Shown: positions 1 to 7,765 of the stretch, piece by piece
Numbering within the stretch: the stretch's first letter is position 1
Layout: every line of letters starts with the position of its first letter
Origin: Clostridia bacterium
GTDB lineage: Bacteria > Bacillota > Clostridia > Oscillospirales > Acutalibacteraceae
Assembly: GCA_900766895.1 (NCBI GenBank)
Contig: CAAFXF010000052.1
Span: forward strand, 1-19,462
DNA length: 19,462 nt
Reading direction: 5' to 3'
Program-made: the position numbers and the translations under genes
Notes under the pieces: model-generated
Told to the model about the DNA's origin: nothing
Database searches by the model: none
The model's input: the letters and a program-made list of their open reading frames with translations, nothing else

Positions 1-1259
1 AGCTTCTTGTAAATCAGTTTCACGATATTTTACCAGGCTCTCATATTCATCCTGTTTATGAGGATGCCGTTGCCGATTATGATGAAATTGAAAAAGAACT
101 AAATGAGATTATCGGCACAGGCTCAAAATATTTCAACACTCTCAATTTTGAGCGTGATGCATTGACATTTGTTCCTAATAAAAAAGGAACTTCTACAAGA
201 CACGGGGTAAAGGGTAATTGGCTTGTTCCGTCAATTCCCGCACTTTCCTCCAAAGCATTGCGTGCCGTCAAGCACAGTGATGATTGGTTTAAGTATGATA
301 ATGGCAAAATCATCACTCCGTATTATACTGCAAAGCTTAACGATGACGGCTCGTTTGCTTCACTTTATGATAACGAGCTTAAAAGAGAATGGACAAACGG
401 CGACTTTAATAAGCTAAAGATTTATACCGATAATCCGGGTAATTACGACGCATGGGATATTCTACCGAATTATAAGGATAAGCAGATTGAATTAGTCGTT
501 GAACAACCTCTTGCATTGTACGAAAAGGATGGCGAGTGCGTATCCTTTAAGACTGTACTAAAAACAGATAAATCAAGCTGGTCAATGATTATTCGCTTCT
601 TCCGTCAAAGCAGAGGAATTGAGGTTGAGCACATTGTCAGCTGGAACGAAAAGCATAGGCTTGCCAAGGTGGAATTTGCTTCAAATATCCTCACCCGTAA
701 GGCACTTTGCGATACATCTGCCGGATTTATTGAAAGAGATACCGTAAAGAATACCACCTGGCAGCAGGCAAGATTTGAAACCTGCCATCACAAGTGGTGC
801 GATATGTCCGAAACAGGCGGTGGTATTGCACTTATCAATGAGGGCAAGTACGGTGTGGGCTTTGATGAAAATAAAATGAGCCTTTCTCTTTTGCGTGCAA
901 CAATTCGTCCCGATGTTACATCGGATATGGGCGAGCATAATTTCTGTTATATGATTATGCCTCACCGCGACGATGCTGTGTCGGCTAATATCAATAACAT
1001 AGCATTTCAGTATAATGTTCCGCTTGTTAAGGCGGATGTTCAATGGGATATGCCGACATTTGAGCCGTTGTATTTGCAGGCAGTTAAAAAGGCTGAGGAC
1101 AGCGATATGACTGTTATCAGACTGTCAGAGCAAAACGGAACTCGCGGTCAAATCAAGCTTGACAAAAGGGTTAAGCTTTTGAATATGCTTGAAGAGGTTA
1201 TCGATGAGGTAGATACCATCAGCTACAAACCGTTTGAAATTATTACTATTGGAGTTTAA
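1..1259 (+). CDS. GH38 alpha-mannosidase, C-terminal part (5' end cut by window)
   Basis: The reading frame is open from base 3, so the gene begins left of the window; 418 residues are visible before the TAA. Just inside the edge is NQFHDILPGSHIHPVYEDA, a strongly diagnostic family 38 glycoside hydrolase stretch (the usual form is QFHDILPGSSI..VYED). The rest fits the C-terminal beta-sandwich region, including AVKKAEDSDMTVIRLSEQNG near the end, which matches the conserved AlKkAEdgd..IlRlyE segment. The family removes terminal alpha-mannose residues from glycans, usually in the cytoplasm in bacteria without a signal peptide; the N-terminus is not visible, so location cannot be checked. The catalytic Asp of the N-terminal domain also lies outside. 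A TTG at 162 can be read as a start but is internal, since homologous coding sequence continues upstream. The next gene starts 2 bp after the stop. Confidence 0.9.
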   Translation, partial: LLVNQFHDILPGSHIHPVYEDAVADYDEIEKELNEIIGTGSKYFNTLNFERDALTFVPNKKGTSTRHGVKGNWLVPSIPALSSKALRAVKHSDDWFKYDNGKIITPYYTAKLNDDGSFASLYDNELKREWTNGDFNKLKIYTDNPGNYDAWDILPNYKDKQIELVVEQPLALYEKDGECVSFKTVLKTDKSSWSMIIRFFRQSRGIEVEHIVSWNEKHRLAKVEFASNILTRKALCDTSAGFIERDTVKNTTWQQARFETCHHKWCDMSETGGGIALINEGKYGVGFDENKMSLSLLRATIRPDVTSDMGEHNFCYMIMPHRDDAVSANINNIAFQYNVPLVKADVQWDMPTFEPLYLQAVKKAEDSDMTVIRLSEQNGTRGQIKLDKRVKLLNMLEEVIDEVDTISYKPFEIITIGV

Positions 1260-1261
1260 TT

Positions 1262-1681
1262 ATGCCTTTGCCACTTATTATATGCATATCGGTTGCGGTG
1301 ATAATTGCGTTTGGCGTTGCCGTATTTCCGGCGATAAATAAGCGTCAGCTCAAAAATATGCCGTACGACCAGCAGATACGTATAATTATGAAGAGTGCAA
1401 ATAAGCTGCACTATTTTAAGAATATAACCAACGGCACCAAGGGTACCCTTATTTATGTAAAGAATAAGAGAAAAATACTTTCATATCCGTGGGTTTTGGT
1501 GGATGGCAAAATGATTTGCACAAAGGCTAATCCGTTTGACAAATGGGATTATCCCGAGGAACAGCCACCGCTGACCGAGGATGAAATAAGGCTTGCAATA
1601 GCGGAGCTTGAAAAGTACAACAAGCACTGTGCAGTAAAGTTATACTTACAGGAAAACGATAAAAATGATATTACCCAATGA
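1262..1681 (+). CDS. Small single-pass membrane protein of unknown function
   Basis: This is a 139-residue protein that I do not recognise. Residues 2-25 form one hydrophobic segment (starting LPLIICISVAV) with a following positive patch (NKRQLK), so it is probably a membrane anchor with a cytoplasmic soluble domain of about 110 residues. The soluble part holds a basic, beta-prone stretch (GTLIYVKNKRKILSYPW, about 60-76) and an acidic, helical C-terminus. No cysteine cluster or nucleotide-binding motif is visible. The start is supported by GGAG at 1251-1254, inside the final codons of the mannosidase gene, with 7 bp spacing. The 3' end overlaps cca by 17 bp, so it is co-transcribed and probably translationally coupled with it. 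That placement does not reveal a function. Confidence 0.75.
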   Translation: MPLPLIICISVAVIIAFGVAVFPAINKRQLKNMPYDQQIRIIMKSANKLHYFKNITNGTKGTLIYVKNKRKILSYPWVLVDGKMICTKANPFDKWDYPEEQPPLTEDEIRLAIAELEKYNKHCAVKLYLQENDKNDITQ

Positions 1682-3008
1682 TGCGAAAAATCTTATATCA
1701 TTACTTGAGCAAAACGGACATTCTGCCTACGCGGTAGGCGGATGTGTTCGTGATGCCTTGATGGGTGTTGCACCAAAGGATGTTGATATTGCAACATCTG
1801 CATTACCAAATCAAACTCAAAGAATATTAGAGGATAATAACATTCGCGTTGTTCTTACAGGATTAAAGCACGGCACTGTTACAGCCGTTGTCAATCACAC
1901 TCCGTACGAGATTACAACATTTCGTACCGACGGTGAATATAGAGATAACCGACACCCCGACAGTGTTGTGTTTGTTGATAATATCAAAGATGATTTGTCA
2001 CGCAGAGATTTTACTATGAATGCCATTGCATATAATGACAGCACGGGTTATGTTGATTGCTTTGACGGAATTTCGGATATTAATAATAAGCTCATTCGCT
2101 CGGTAGGAAACCCTGACAAAAGATTTAACGAGGACGCGTTGCGTATTATGCGTGCTCTGCGCTTTGCATCGGTTTTGGGCTTTGATATTGAGGAAAAAAC
2201 ATCACAGGCAATTTTTGATAACAAAGATTTGCTTTCAGGTATTGCGGTTGAGAGAATATATGCCGAGCTTGTAAAGCTTCTTTGCGGTGATAATTGCGAG
2301 GAGGTTTTGCTTAAATATAAGGAGGTTTTGGCTGTTGTTATTCCCGAGTTAAAGCCTACCTTTAACTGCACTCAAAACAGCAAGTGGCATCTTTACGATG
2401 TTTATACTCACATTGTAAAGTCTGTTGCAGTGTCGCCGAAAAAGGATTATATTCGCCTTGCCGTTTTTCTTCACGATATAGCAAAGCCACAATGTAAAAC
2501 AACTGATGAAAAGGGAGTTGACCATTTTAAGACTCATTGCGAGGTGGGGGCAAAAATCGCTTTTAATATTCTAAAACGGCTTAAGGTCAGCAACGAGGTT
2601 TTGAACAAGGTAATAACACTTATCAAAATACACGACGACCATATAACAACAAAGCCAAGCAATATTAAGAAATGGCTTCGCCTGCTCGGTGAAGAGCTGA
2701 CATTTGATTTTATCGACCTTAAAATTGCAGATATGAAAAGCCATAATCTGTATTATGCACAGGCAGAGCTTGATGAGCTTAACTATATCCGCACCCTTAC
2801 GGCAGATATAATCGCGTCAGGTGAGCCGTACAGAATTTCCGACCTTGCAGTTAACGGCAACGATTTATCCGCCTTGGGCTATCAAGGTCACCAAATAGCC
2901 GATGAGCTTGAAAGTCTCGTCAAAATCGTGTCAGGAAATCCCGATTGTAATAAAAAAGAAAAACTGCTTCATCAGGCACAAATAGATATAAAAAACACTA
3001 CGGAATAA
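1665..3008 (+). CDS. cca: CCA-adding tRNA nucleotidyltransferase with HD domain
   Basis: This 447-residue protein belongs to the class II nucleotidyltransferase family that adds or repairs the 3' CCA end of tRNA. The signatures are in the expected order: GGCVRD at 25-30, the metal-binding DVD at 39-41 within DVDIATSALP, SRRDFTMNA at 112-120, and EDALRIMRALRF at 156-167, which belongs to the neck and base-recognition region. A C-terminal HD hydrolase domain follows, with VFLHDIAKP placing the HD pair at 270-271. Members with this layout are annotated as CCA-adding enzymes in Clostridia, although poly(A) polymerase and A-adding or CC-adding specialists share the fold and cannot be excluded from sequence alone. 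The ATG overlaps the preceding gene by 17 bp, with a weak AGGA at 1650-1653. The TAA stop lies in the loop of the following terminator. Confidence 0.9.
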   Translation: MILPNDAKNLISLLEQNGHSAYAVGGCVRDALMGVAPKDVDIATSALPNQTQRILEDNNIRVVLTGLKHGTVTAVVNHTPYEITTFRTDGEYRDNRHPDSVVFVDNIKDDLSRRDFTMNAIAYNDSTGYVDCFDGISDINNKLIRSVGNPDKRFNEDALRIMRALRFASVLGFDIEEKTSQAIFDNKDLLSGIAVERIYAELVKLLCGDNCEEVLLKYKEVLAVVIPELKPTFNCTQNSKWHLYDVYTHIVKSVAVSPKKDYIRLAVFLHDIAKPQCKTTDEKGVDHFKTHCEVGAKIAFNILKRLKVSNEVLNKVITLIKIHDDHITTKPSNIKKWLRLLGEELTFDFIDLKIADMKSHNLYYAQAELDELNYIRTLTADIIASGEPYRISDLAVNGNDLSALGYQGHQIADELESLVKIVSGNPDCNKKEKLLHQAQIDIKNTTE

Positions 3009-3032
3009 ACAAACCGTAGTGTCTTTTTATTT
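2991..3032. terminator. Bidirectional terminator between convergent cca and rodA
   Basis: The perfect 9-bp stem ACACTACGG (2995-3003) / CCGTAGTGT (3014-3022) has a 10-nt loop. On the plus strand it is followed by CTTTTTATTTT; on the minus strand the A run at 2991-2995 gives a U run. It therefore fits intrinsic termination of both genes. The cca stop codon (3006-3008) sits in the loop and the rodA stop (3027-3029) lies in the plus-strand T tract. Confidence 0.85.
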
Positions 3033-4208
3033 TGTATAGAACAATGTTTCTCTCGGCATTTTTGAAAATCTGTATACAGAGTATTCAATACCGAGCGCAA
3101 GGTAGATACAAAGCGAGCTTGAGCCGCCTGCCGAGAATAACGGCAATGTGATACCGATACAAGGCAAAAGCGAAAGCTCCATACCTACATTTACAAGGAT
3201 TTGTGCAAAAAGCATTACAGCAATTCCGCAGCACATCAAATATCCAACGTTATCCCTTGCCTTTATTCCGATTTTCATAACTCTAAGTACAAGGAAGAAA
3301 AGAATAAGTAAAGCACCGACAGCACCTACAAAGCCAAATTCCTCACCGGCAACGGTAAGCACCATATCGCTTTCGTTAACGGGTACGGCACCGCTTTGTG
3401 TCATATTGCCCTGCAAAAAGCCCTGACCGAACAGTCCGCCTGAGCCTATGGCAATTTTGCCGTTGGTTTGCTGATACATTGCATCTGCATACTGCTCGGG
3501 GTAAAACAATGCAACAATTCTTTGCCTTTGAATACCGTTGATAATTCCTGTTTTCCAAGCGACAGCAAAGCCAACAAATATTGCACAAAAGCCTGCAACA
3601 AAATATCCTATGTTTACTCTTGCAAAAAACAGCATACCTATAAACATAATAAGGAAGATAAGTGCCGAGCCGGCATCACCTGTTAAAATTACAAGTCCCA
3701 CAGGAATAGCGCCGTGTATAACAAGAGGAATGATTGTCTTAATCTTGTTTATTTTGTCCCTAACCAAGTCCAAATGATAGGAAAAGGAAATAATAAATCC
3801 AACCTTCATCAGCTCCGACGGCTGAAAGTAAAAGATTTTTAGGTCAATCCAGCATTTAGAGTCAGGCCTTGACGGTGGCGCAACACCAAAGAAATAGGTG
3901 AAAATCATCAGTCCCACACAGCCTGCGGCAACGATTGGCCAAAGCTTTGATATTACATCATAGTCGATGTTAGACAGTATTATGGATATGATAAATCCGC
4001 CAATAACCGATACAAGCATTGACCTAACGTCAGAGGAAATAACCTTGCCGTCTGATAAGGAGGAATATGACGCACTGTAAACAAGAGTCAAACCGTATAT
4101 AGACGCGGCAAGGGCAGTGAACATAGTTAAAAAATCCGTACCCTTAATCAAGCTCCATATATTCTTTTTTCGCCCTGCACCACTTGTATCAATAGCAGTA
4201 GTGCTCAT
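3027..4208 (-). CDS. rodA: RodA/FtsW-family peptidoglycan glycosyltransferase (SEDS)
   Basis: This is a 393-residue polytopic membrane protein of the SEDS family, which polymerises lipid II into glycan strands with a partner class B penicillin-binding protein; RodA serves cell elongation. About ten hydrophobic segments are visible after a cytoplasmic N-terminus of some 25 residues. Family marks in order are YSASY near 44, QPSELMK at 129-135, the LTGDAGSAL segment around 175-183, NESDMVLTVAGEEFGF at 278-293, and PLFSAGGSSSL at 356-366. D281 is the candidate catalytic Asp, equivalent to the Asp of the usual HTDF motif. The motif is divergent here (ESDM instead of HTDF, FSAGGSS instead of VSYGGSS). 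It is a single-gene unit with its own promoter and AAGGAGG ribosome site. RodA is preferred over FtsW or SpoVE on general resemblance; the subfamily is less certain than the family. Confidence 0.85.
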   Translation of the reverse strand: MSTTAIDTSGAGRKKNIWSLIKGTDFLTMFTALAASIYGLTLVYSASYSSLSDGKVISSDVRSMLVSVIGGFIISIILSNIDYDVISKLWPIVAAGCVGLMIFTYFFGVAPPSRPDSKCWIDLKIFYFQPSELMKVGFIISFSYHLDLVRDKINKIKTIIPLVIHGAIPVGLVILTGDAGSALIFLIMFIGMLFFARVNIGYFVAGFCAIFVGFAVAWKTGIINGIQRQRIVALFYPEQYADAMYQQTNGKIAIGSGGLFGQGFLQGNMTQSGAVPVNESDMVLTVAGEEFGFVGAVGALLILFFLVLRVMKIGIKARDNVGYLMCCGIAVMLFAQILVNVGMELSLLPCIGITLPLFSAGGSSSLCIYLALGIEYSVYRFSKMPRETLFYTK

Positions 4209-4238
4209 ATTATCCTCCTTTCTTACTTTATAGTTTTC

Positions 4239-4267
4239 ATTATATTATTTATTTCTGCTTTTTTCAA
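4239..4267 (-). promoter_or_regulatory. Putative sigma-A promoter for rodA
   Basis: Read on the minus strand, TTGAAA (4262-4267) and TATAAT (4239-4244) are separated by exactly 17 bp, upstream of the AAGGAGG ribosome site of the rodA-type gene. It matches the housekeeping consensus at 11 of 12 positions. Confidence 0.7.
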
Positions 4268-4288
4268 TACAAATAATAAAATTTTGTG

Positions 4289-4317
4289 TTGGAATGTTTA
4301 GGATAATGTGATATAAT
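4289..4317 (+). promoter_or_regulatory. Putative extended -10 promoter for the fhs operon
   Basis: TATAAT at 4312-4317 is preceded by TGA, giving an extended -10 (TGnTATAAT). A weaker -35, TTGGAA (4289-4294), lies 17 bp upstream. The GGAG ribosome site is at 4337-4340 and the ATG at 4349, so the leader is short. The promoter diverges from that of rodA in a 140-bp region. Confidence 0.7.
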
Positions 4318-4348
4318 ATATTTTAACATTTGTTATGGAGATGAAACT

Positions 4349-6016
4349 ATGCTTACAGATATCGAAATTGCACAGTCTGCAAAAATGAAGGATATTAACG
4401 AAATCGCCGCTTCTCTCGGTATATCTGCCGATGAAATTGACCCGTACGGTCACTATAAGGCAAAGATTTCCGATTCTGTTCTTGAAAGACTTAAGGACAA
4501 GCCTGACGGAAAGCTCGTTCTTGTTACAGCAGTAAATCCCACTCCTGCCGGAGAGGGCAAAACAACTGTTTCTATCGGTCTTGGCGAAGCTATGGCAAAA
4601 ATAGGCAAAAAGGCTGTTATTGCCTTGCGTGAGCCGTCACTCGGCCCGGTTTTCGGTATCAAGGGCGGTGCAGCAGGCGGTGGCTATTCGCAGGTTGTAC
4701 CTATGGAGGACATTAATCTTCATTTTACAGGCGATATGCACGCTATTACATCAGCTAACAATTTGATGTGTGCAATGCTTGACAATTCAATTCAGCAGGG
4801 CAATGAGCTTAATATTGATCCAAGACGTGTTCAGGTAAAGCGTTGCCTTGATATGAACGACAGAGCGTTGAGAAATATCATTAATTCCTTGGGCGGTAAG
4901 CTTAACGGTATTCCTCGTGAGGATCATTTTTGCATTACTGTTGCAAGTGAGGTAATGGCAGTTTTGTGTCTTGCTTCGGATATATTTGACTTAAAGGAGC
5001 GTTTAGGTAATATCCTTGTTGCCTACACCTATGACGGTCAGCCGGTATATTGCAGGGATATTAAGGCAAACAGCGCTATGACTGTTCTTCTTAAGGAGGC
5101 AATTAAGCCAAACCTTGTTCAAACTCTTGAGAATACTCCGGCAATTATGCACGGCGGTCCGTTTGCAAATATTGCTCACGGATGCAATTCCGTTCGTGCA
5201 ACAAAAACAGCTCTTAAGCTTGCGGATTATACTATCACGGAGGCAGGCTTCGGCTCTGACCTCGGTGCCGAAAAGTTCCTTGATATTAAGTGTAGATTTG
5301 CGGGTCTTACCCCGTCTTGTATCGTTTTGGTATCTACCGTTCGCTCGATGAAATATAACGGCGGTGTTGCCAAGGATGAGCTTAAGGAGGAAAATCTTGA
5401 GGCTCTCAAAAAGGGTAGCGTAAATCTCGGAGCACATATTGATAATCTTAAAAAATTCGGTGTTCCCGTTGTTGTTGCAATTAATCATTTTTATGCTGAC
5501 ACACAGGCAGAAATAGATTATATTGAGCAGTTCTGTAAGGAAAAGGGTGCAGATTTTGCAGTAACAAAGTGCTTTGCCGAAGGCGGAGACGGAGGAACAC
5601 AGCTTGCGCAAAAGGTTGTTGACGCCTGCGAAAAGGAAAATAATTTCCATTATCTTTACGACCTTGATATGCCTGTATACGAAAAAATTGAAACTATTGC
5701 AAAGGAAATTTACGGTGCAGACGGTGTTGATTATACAAAAGAAGCAAAGGCCGCTATTGATGAATTTGTAAAGCTCGGTGCAGACAAAATGCCTGTTTGT
5801 ATGGCAAAAACACAGTATAGCCTTTCCGACAATCCAAAGCTTCTCGGCAGACCGGAGGGCTTTAGAATTACCGTTTCATCAGCATCTCTTTCAAACGGCG
5901 CAGGCTTCATTGTTTGTCAGACAGGCTCAATTATGACTATGCCCGGTCTTTCAAAATCTCCTGCCGCATACAGAATTGATATTGATGAAAACGGCAATAC
6001 GGTAGGTCTTTTCTAA
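4349..6016 (+). CDS. fhs: Formate--tetrahydrofolate ligase
   Basis: This 555-residue protein is formyltetrahydrofolate synthetase, which joins formate to tetrahydrofolate with ATP to give 10-formyl-THF, feeding purine, fMet-tRNA and, in acetogens, Wood-Ljungdahl metabolism. The length matches the family (about 555). The P-loop-like TPAGEGKT is at 65-72 and is followed by the conserved ALREPSLGPVFGIKGGAAGGG segment (from about residue 92); VQVKRCLDMNDRALR-type and EAGFGSDLGAEKF segments are also typical. The C-terminus ends with the family's conserved PGLSKSPAAYRIDID run. It is the first gene of the operon; its TAA overlaps the tsaE ATG by one base (TAATG), which suggests translational coupling. 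The presence of fhs alone does not show that the host is an acetogen, because many gut Clostridia use it for one-carbon supply. Confidence 0.97.
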   Translation: MLTDIEIAQSAKMKDINEIAASLGISADEIDPYGHYKAKISDSVLERLKDKPDGKLVLVTAVNPTPAGEGKTTVSIGLGEAMAKIGKKAVIALREPSLGPVFGIKGGAAGGGYSQVVPMEDINLHFTGDMHAITSANNLMCAMLDNSIQQGNELNIDPRRVQVKRCLDMNDRALRNIINSLGGKLNGIPREDHFCITVASEVMAVLCLASDIFDLKERLGNILVAYTYDGQPVYCRDIKANSAMTVLLKEAIKPNLVQTLENTPAIMHGGPFANIAHGCNSVRATKTALKLADYTITEAGFGSDLGAEKFLDIKCRFAGLTPSCIVLVSTVRSMKYNGGVAKDELKEENLEALKKGSVNLGAHIDNLKKFGVPVVVAINHFYADTQAEIDYIEQFCKEKGADFAVTKCFAEGGDGGTQLAQKVVDACEKENNFHYLYDLDMPVYEKIETIAKEIYGADGVDYTKEAKAAIDEFVKLGADKMPVCMAKTQYSLSDNPKLLGRPEGFRITVSSASLSNGAGFIVCQTGSIMTMPGLSKSPAAYRIDIDENGNTVGLF

Positions 6017-6453
6017 TGAAAGAGGTTGTAACTCATAGCTACGAGGAAACTCTGTCTATTGCGGGTGATTACGCAAAAACCTTGCCAAAGGGCAGTGTTA
6101 TCGGATTTGTCGGTGGGCTTGGTATGGGCAAGACAGCATTCACAACAGGCTTTGTAAAAGGGCTTGGTATAGATGCCGATGTGTCGTCGCCTACCTTTGC
6201 CATATGTAACGACTATATAGGAAAAAATGACAGAGTTTATCATTTTGATATGTATAGGGTTGAAAGCTGGGACGACCTTTATTCAACAGGATTTTTTGAT
6301 TATATAGATACGGATGCATACATTCTTGCAGAGTGGAGCGAAAATATTTTCGGCGCTCTGCCCGATGATGCAATTATTATTGAGATAGAAAAAATCGACA
6401 ATGATTCAAGAAAATTTATCTTCAAATCAAAGTCTGATTATATCGGTGATTAG
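6016..6453 (+). CDS. tsaE: tRNA t6A biosynthesis ATPase TsaE
   Basis: This 145-residue P-loop ATPase acts with TsaB and TsaD in transferring the threonylcarbamoyl group to A37 of ANN-decoding tRNAs; TsaE hydrolyses ATP to reset the complex. Visible motifs are Walker A GGLGMGKT at 33-40, SSPTF at 57-61, YHFDMYR at 75-81 and EWSE at 106-109, all in the positions expected for the YjeE/TsaE family. The usual Walker A is GDLGAGKT, so the Asp at the second position is Gly here; Lys39 and Thr40 are intact. The EWPE element usual in the family reads EWSE. Its start overlaps the fhs stop by one base and its TAG abuts tsaB. Confidence 0.93.
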   Translation: MKEVVTHSYEETLSIAGDYAKTLPKGSVIGFVGGLGMGKTAFTTGFVKGLGIDADVSSPTFAICNDYIGKNDRVYHFDMYRVESWDDLYSTGFFDYIDTDAYILAEWSENIFGALPDDAIIIEIEKIDNDSRKFIFKSKSDYIGD

Positions 6454-7121
6454 TGATGCTTTTGTCTTTGGATTCAAGTGCTGTTACCGCCTCTGTTGCT
6501 TTAACAGACGGTAACACGGTGATTAAAAGTGAATTTGTCAAATCAGGCTTAACTCATAGCGAAACTCTTATGCCTATGATTACTCGGGTTATGAGCGGAC
6601 ATTCCTATGATGAGCTTGATGCTGTTGCCGTTACTGCAGGTCCCGGCTCGTTTACCGGTGTGCGTATAGGTGTTTCAACCGTTAAGGGTATTGCCTTTAA
6701 TAATAATATCCCTTGCTTCAGCATTTCAACTCTTGAGGCTATTGCATATAATTTTGCGGATACAGATACGGTTGTTTGTGCCGTTATGGATGCAAGAAGG
6801 ATGCAGTTTTACAACGCATTGTTTAAGGTTGAAAACTCACAGGTTATACGCCTTTGTGATGACCGTGCAATCTCTCTTGATGATTTGAGGGAGGAGCTTA
6901 AAGAATATGAAAAGGTTGTTGTTGCCGGTGACGGTGCATTTGTCTGCTATCAAAATTTAGGACTTGATAATTGCTTTATCGCCGATGATGACAGAATGTA
7001 TCAGAACGCCTTGGGTGTTGCAAAGGCAACATCGGATAAGATGCCGCTGTCTGCAAAGGCTCTTATGCCTGTATATTTAAGGCAAAGCCAGGCGGAGAGA
7101 GAATTAAAGCTTAAAAAATAA
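6453..7121 (+). CDS. tsaB: tRNA t6A biosynthesis protein TsaB
   Basis: This 222-residue protein has the ASKHA-type fold and is the TsaD-like but catalytically inactive scaffold of the t6A complex. The N-terminus LLSLDSSAVTASVAL and the conserved GPGSFTGVRIG at 63-73 are family signatures; VMDARRMQFYNALF (about 111-124) matches the usual MDARR.EvY segment. Two starts are possible: GTG at 6453, overlapping the tsaE stop by one base, or ATG at 6456, 2 bp after it. The ATG is at least as likely, and no clear Shine-Dalgarno sequence precedes either, which fits coupling to tsaE. In many Firmicutes the tsaE-tsaB pair is followed by rimI and tsaD; here rpiB follows, so tsaD must be elsewhere in the genome. 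Confidence 0.92.
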   Translation: MMLLSLDSSAVTASVALTDGNTVIKSEFVKSGLTHSETLMPMITRVMSGHSYDELDAVAVTAGPGSFTGVRIGVSTVKGIAFNNNIPCFSISTLEAIAYNFADTDTVVCAVMDARRMQFYNALFKVENSQVIRLCDDRAISLDDLREELKEYEKVVVAGDGAFVCYQNLGLDNCFIADDDRMYQNALGVAKATSDKMPLSAKALMPVYLRQSQAERELKLKK

Positions 7122-7141
7122 TTCGTTAAGGAGATTTATAT

Positions 7142-7603
7142 ATGGGAGTAAAAACAATTGCTATCGGTTCAGACCACGCAGGCTATCCTCTTAAAGAGGC
7201 TGTTCGTGCTTATTTGGAGGAAAAGGGAATAGGCTACATTGATGTCGGCTGTTATTCTCCTAAAAGATTTGACTATGCAATTTCTGCACAAAAGGCTTGT
7301 GACAAGGTTGTTGAGGGCGAGGCTGATTTGGCTATCCTTTGCTGCGGTACAGGTGTCGGCATATCTATGGCAGCAAATAAGGTAAAGGGAATAAGAGCCT
7401 GCTGTTGCAGTGATTATTTCAGTGCAAAGTATACCCGTATGCATAATGATGCAAACTGTCTGTGTATGGGTGACAGAGTTATCGGAGAGGGAACTGCACT
7501 TGAGCTTGTTGATGTTTTCATCAATACAGAGTTTGAAGGCGGTCGCCACCAAACAAGAGTAGATCAGATTATGGCTATCGAAAAGGGCGAAAAGCTTTAT
7601 TAA
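7142..7603 (+). CDS. rpiB: Ribose-5-phosphate isomerase B
   Basis: This 153-residue cytoplasmic enzyme interconverts ribose 5-phosphate and ribulose 5-phosphate in the non-oxidative pentose phosphate pathway. The RpiB/LacAB marks are clear: SDHAG at 10-14, CGTGVGISMAANK starting at C68 (the conserved active-site Cys), and TRMHNDANCLCMG around 98-110, where H101 belongs to the catalytic region. The C-terminus GGRHQTRVDQI contains the usual phosphate-contacting His and Arg residues. It starts 20 bp after tsaB with a good AAGGAG site 9 bp ahead of the ATG, and it ends the operon that begins with fhs. The related galactose-6-phosphate isomerase subunits LacA/LacB are unlikely without other lac genes nearby. 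Confidence 0.93.
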   Translation: MGVKTIAIGSDHAGYPLKEAVRAYLEEKGIGYIDVGCYSPKRFDYAISAQKACDKVVEGEADLAILCCGTGVGISMAANKVKGIRACCCSDYFSAKYTRMHNDANCLCMGDRVIGEGTALELVDVFINTEFEGGRHQTRVDQIMAIEKGEKLY

Positions 7604-7609
7604 TCAAAT

Positions 7610-7637
7610 AAAAAAAGACATCAATTATTATGATGTC
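7610..7637 (-). terminator. Minus-strand intrinsic terminator (secondary)
   Basis: A 7-bp stem GACATCA (7617-7623) / TGATGTC (7631-7637) has a 7-nt loop. The A run at 7610-7616 gives a U tract only when read on the minus strand; on the plus strand the stem is followed by ACAGATTG. It would stop minus-strand transcripts that pass the first terminator at 7719-7757. Confidence 0.55.
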
Positions 7638-7662
7638 ACAGATTGTAGGTTATGTATATACT

Positions 7663-7716
7663 TGGCTCCCCTTATTGTAAGGGGAGCTGTCGCATTTTAT
7701 GTGCGACTGAGGGGAT
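7663..7716. repeat. Palindromic REP/MITE-like repeat
   Basis: The element contains two perfect hairpins in tandem: GCTCCCCTTA (7665-7674) with TAAGGGGAGC (7678-7687), and GTCGCA (7689-7694) with TGCGAC (7702-7707), followed by TGAGGGGAT. The outer CCCCT and AGGGG parts can also pair across the whole unit. This layout (CTCCCCTT...GGGGAGCTGTC...GACTGAGGGG) resembles a dispersed repeat I recall from Ruminococcaceae and related gut Clostridia. It lies between convergent genes and has no coding capacity. Copy number elsewhere cannot be judged from one window. Confidence 0.6.
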
Positions 7717-7718
7717 AA

Positions 7719-7757
7719 AAAAACAGATTGAACATTAAGTGAGTTCAATCTGTTTTT
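7719..7757. terminator. Bidirectional terminator between convergent rpiB and lipoprotein gene
   Basis: A perfect 15-bp stem, AAAAACAGATTGAAC (7719-7733) with GTTCAATCTGTTTTT (7743-7757), has a 9-nt loop and A/T-rich base on both sides. It works for both directions: last plus-strand hairpin after rpiB and first hairpin after the minus-strand lipoprotein gene, whose stop is at 7766. Confidence 0.85.
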
Positions 7758-7765
7758 GTTCCGTT

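Noticed and set aside
162..1259. A TTG-started gene for the mannosidase-like product
   Set aside because: The frame is open to the left edge and holds the diagnostic NQFHDILPGS motif upstream of the TTG, so this is an internal codon of a truncated gene.
5003..5650. Minus-strand 215-codon frame inside fhs
   Set aside because: It is a shadow of a strongly conserved gene, has no ribosome site, and its product has no recognisable features.
7617..7637. Hairpin after rpiB as its plus-strand terminator
   Set aside because: No U tract follows on the plus strand; the A run precedes it, so it can terminate only the minus strand.
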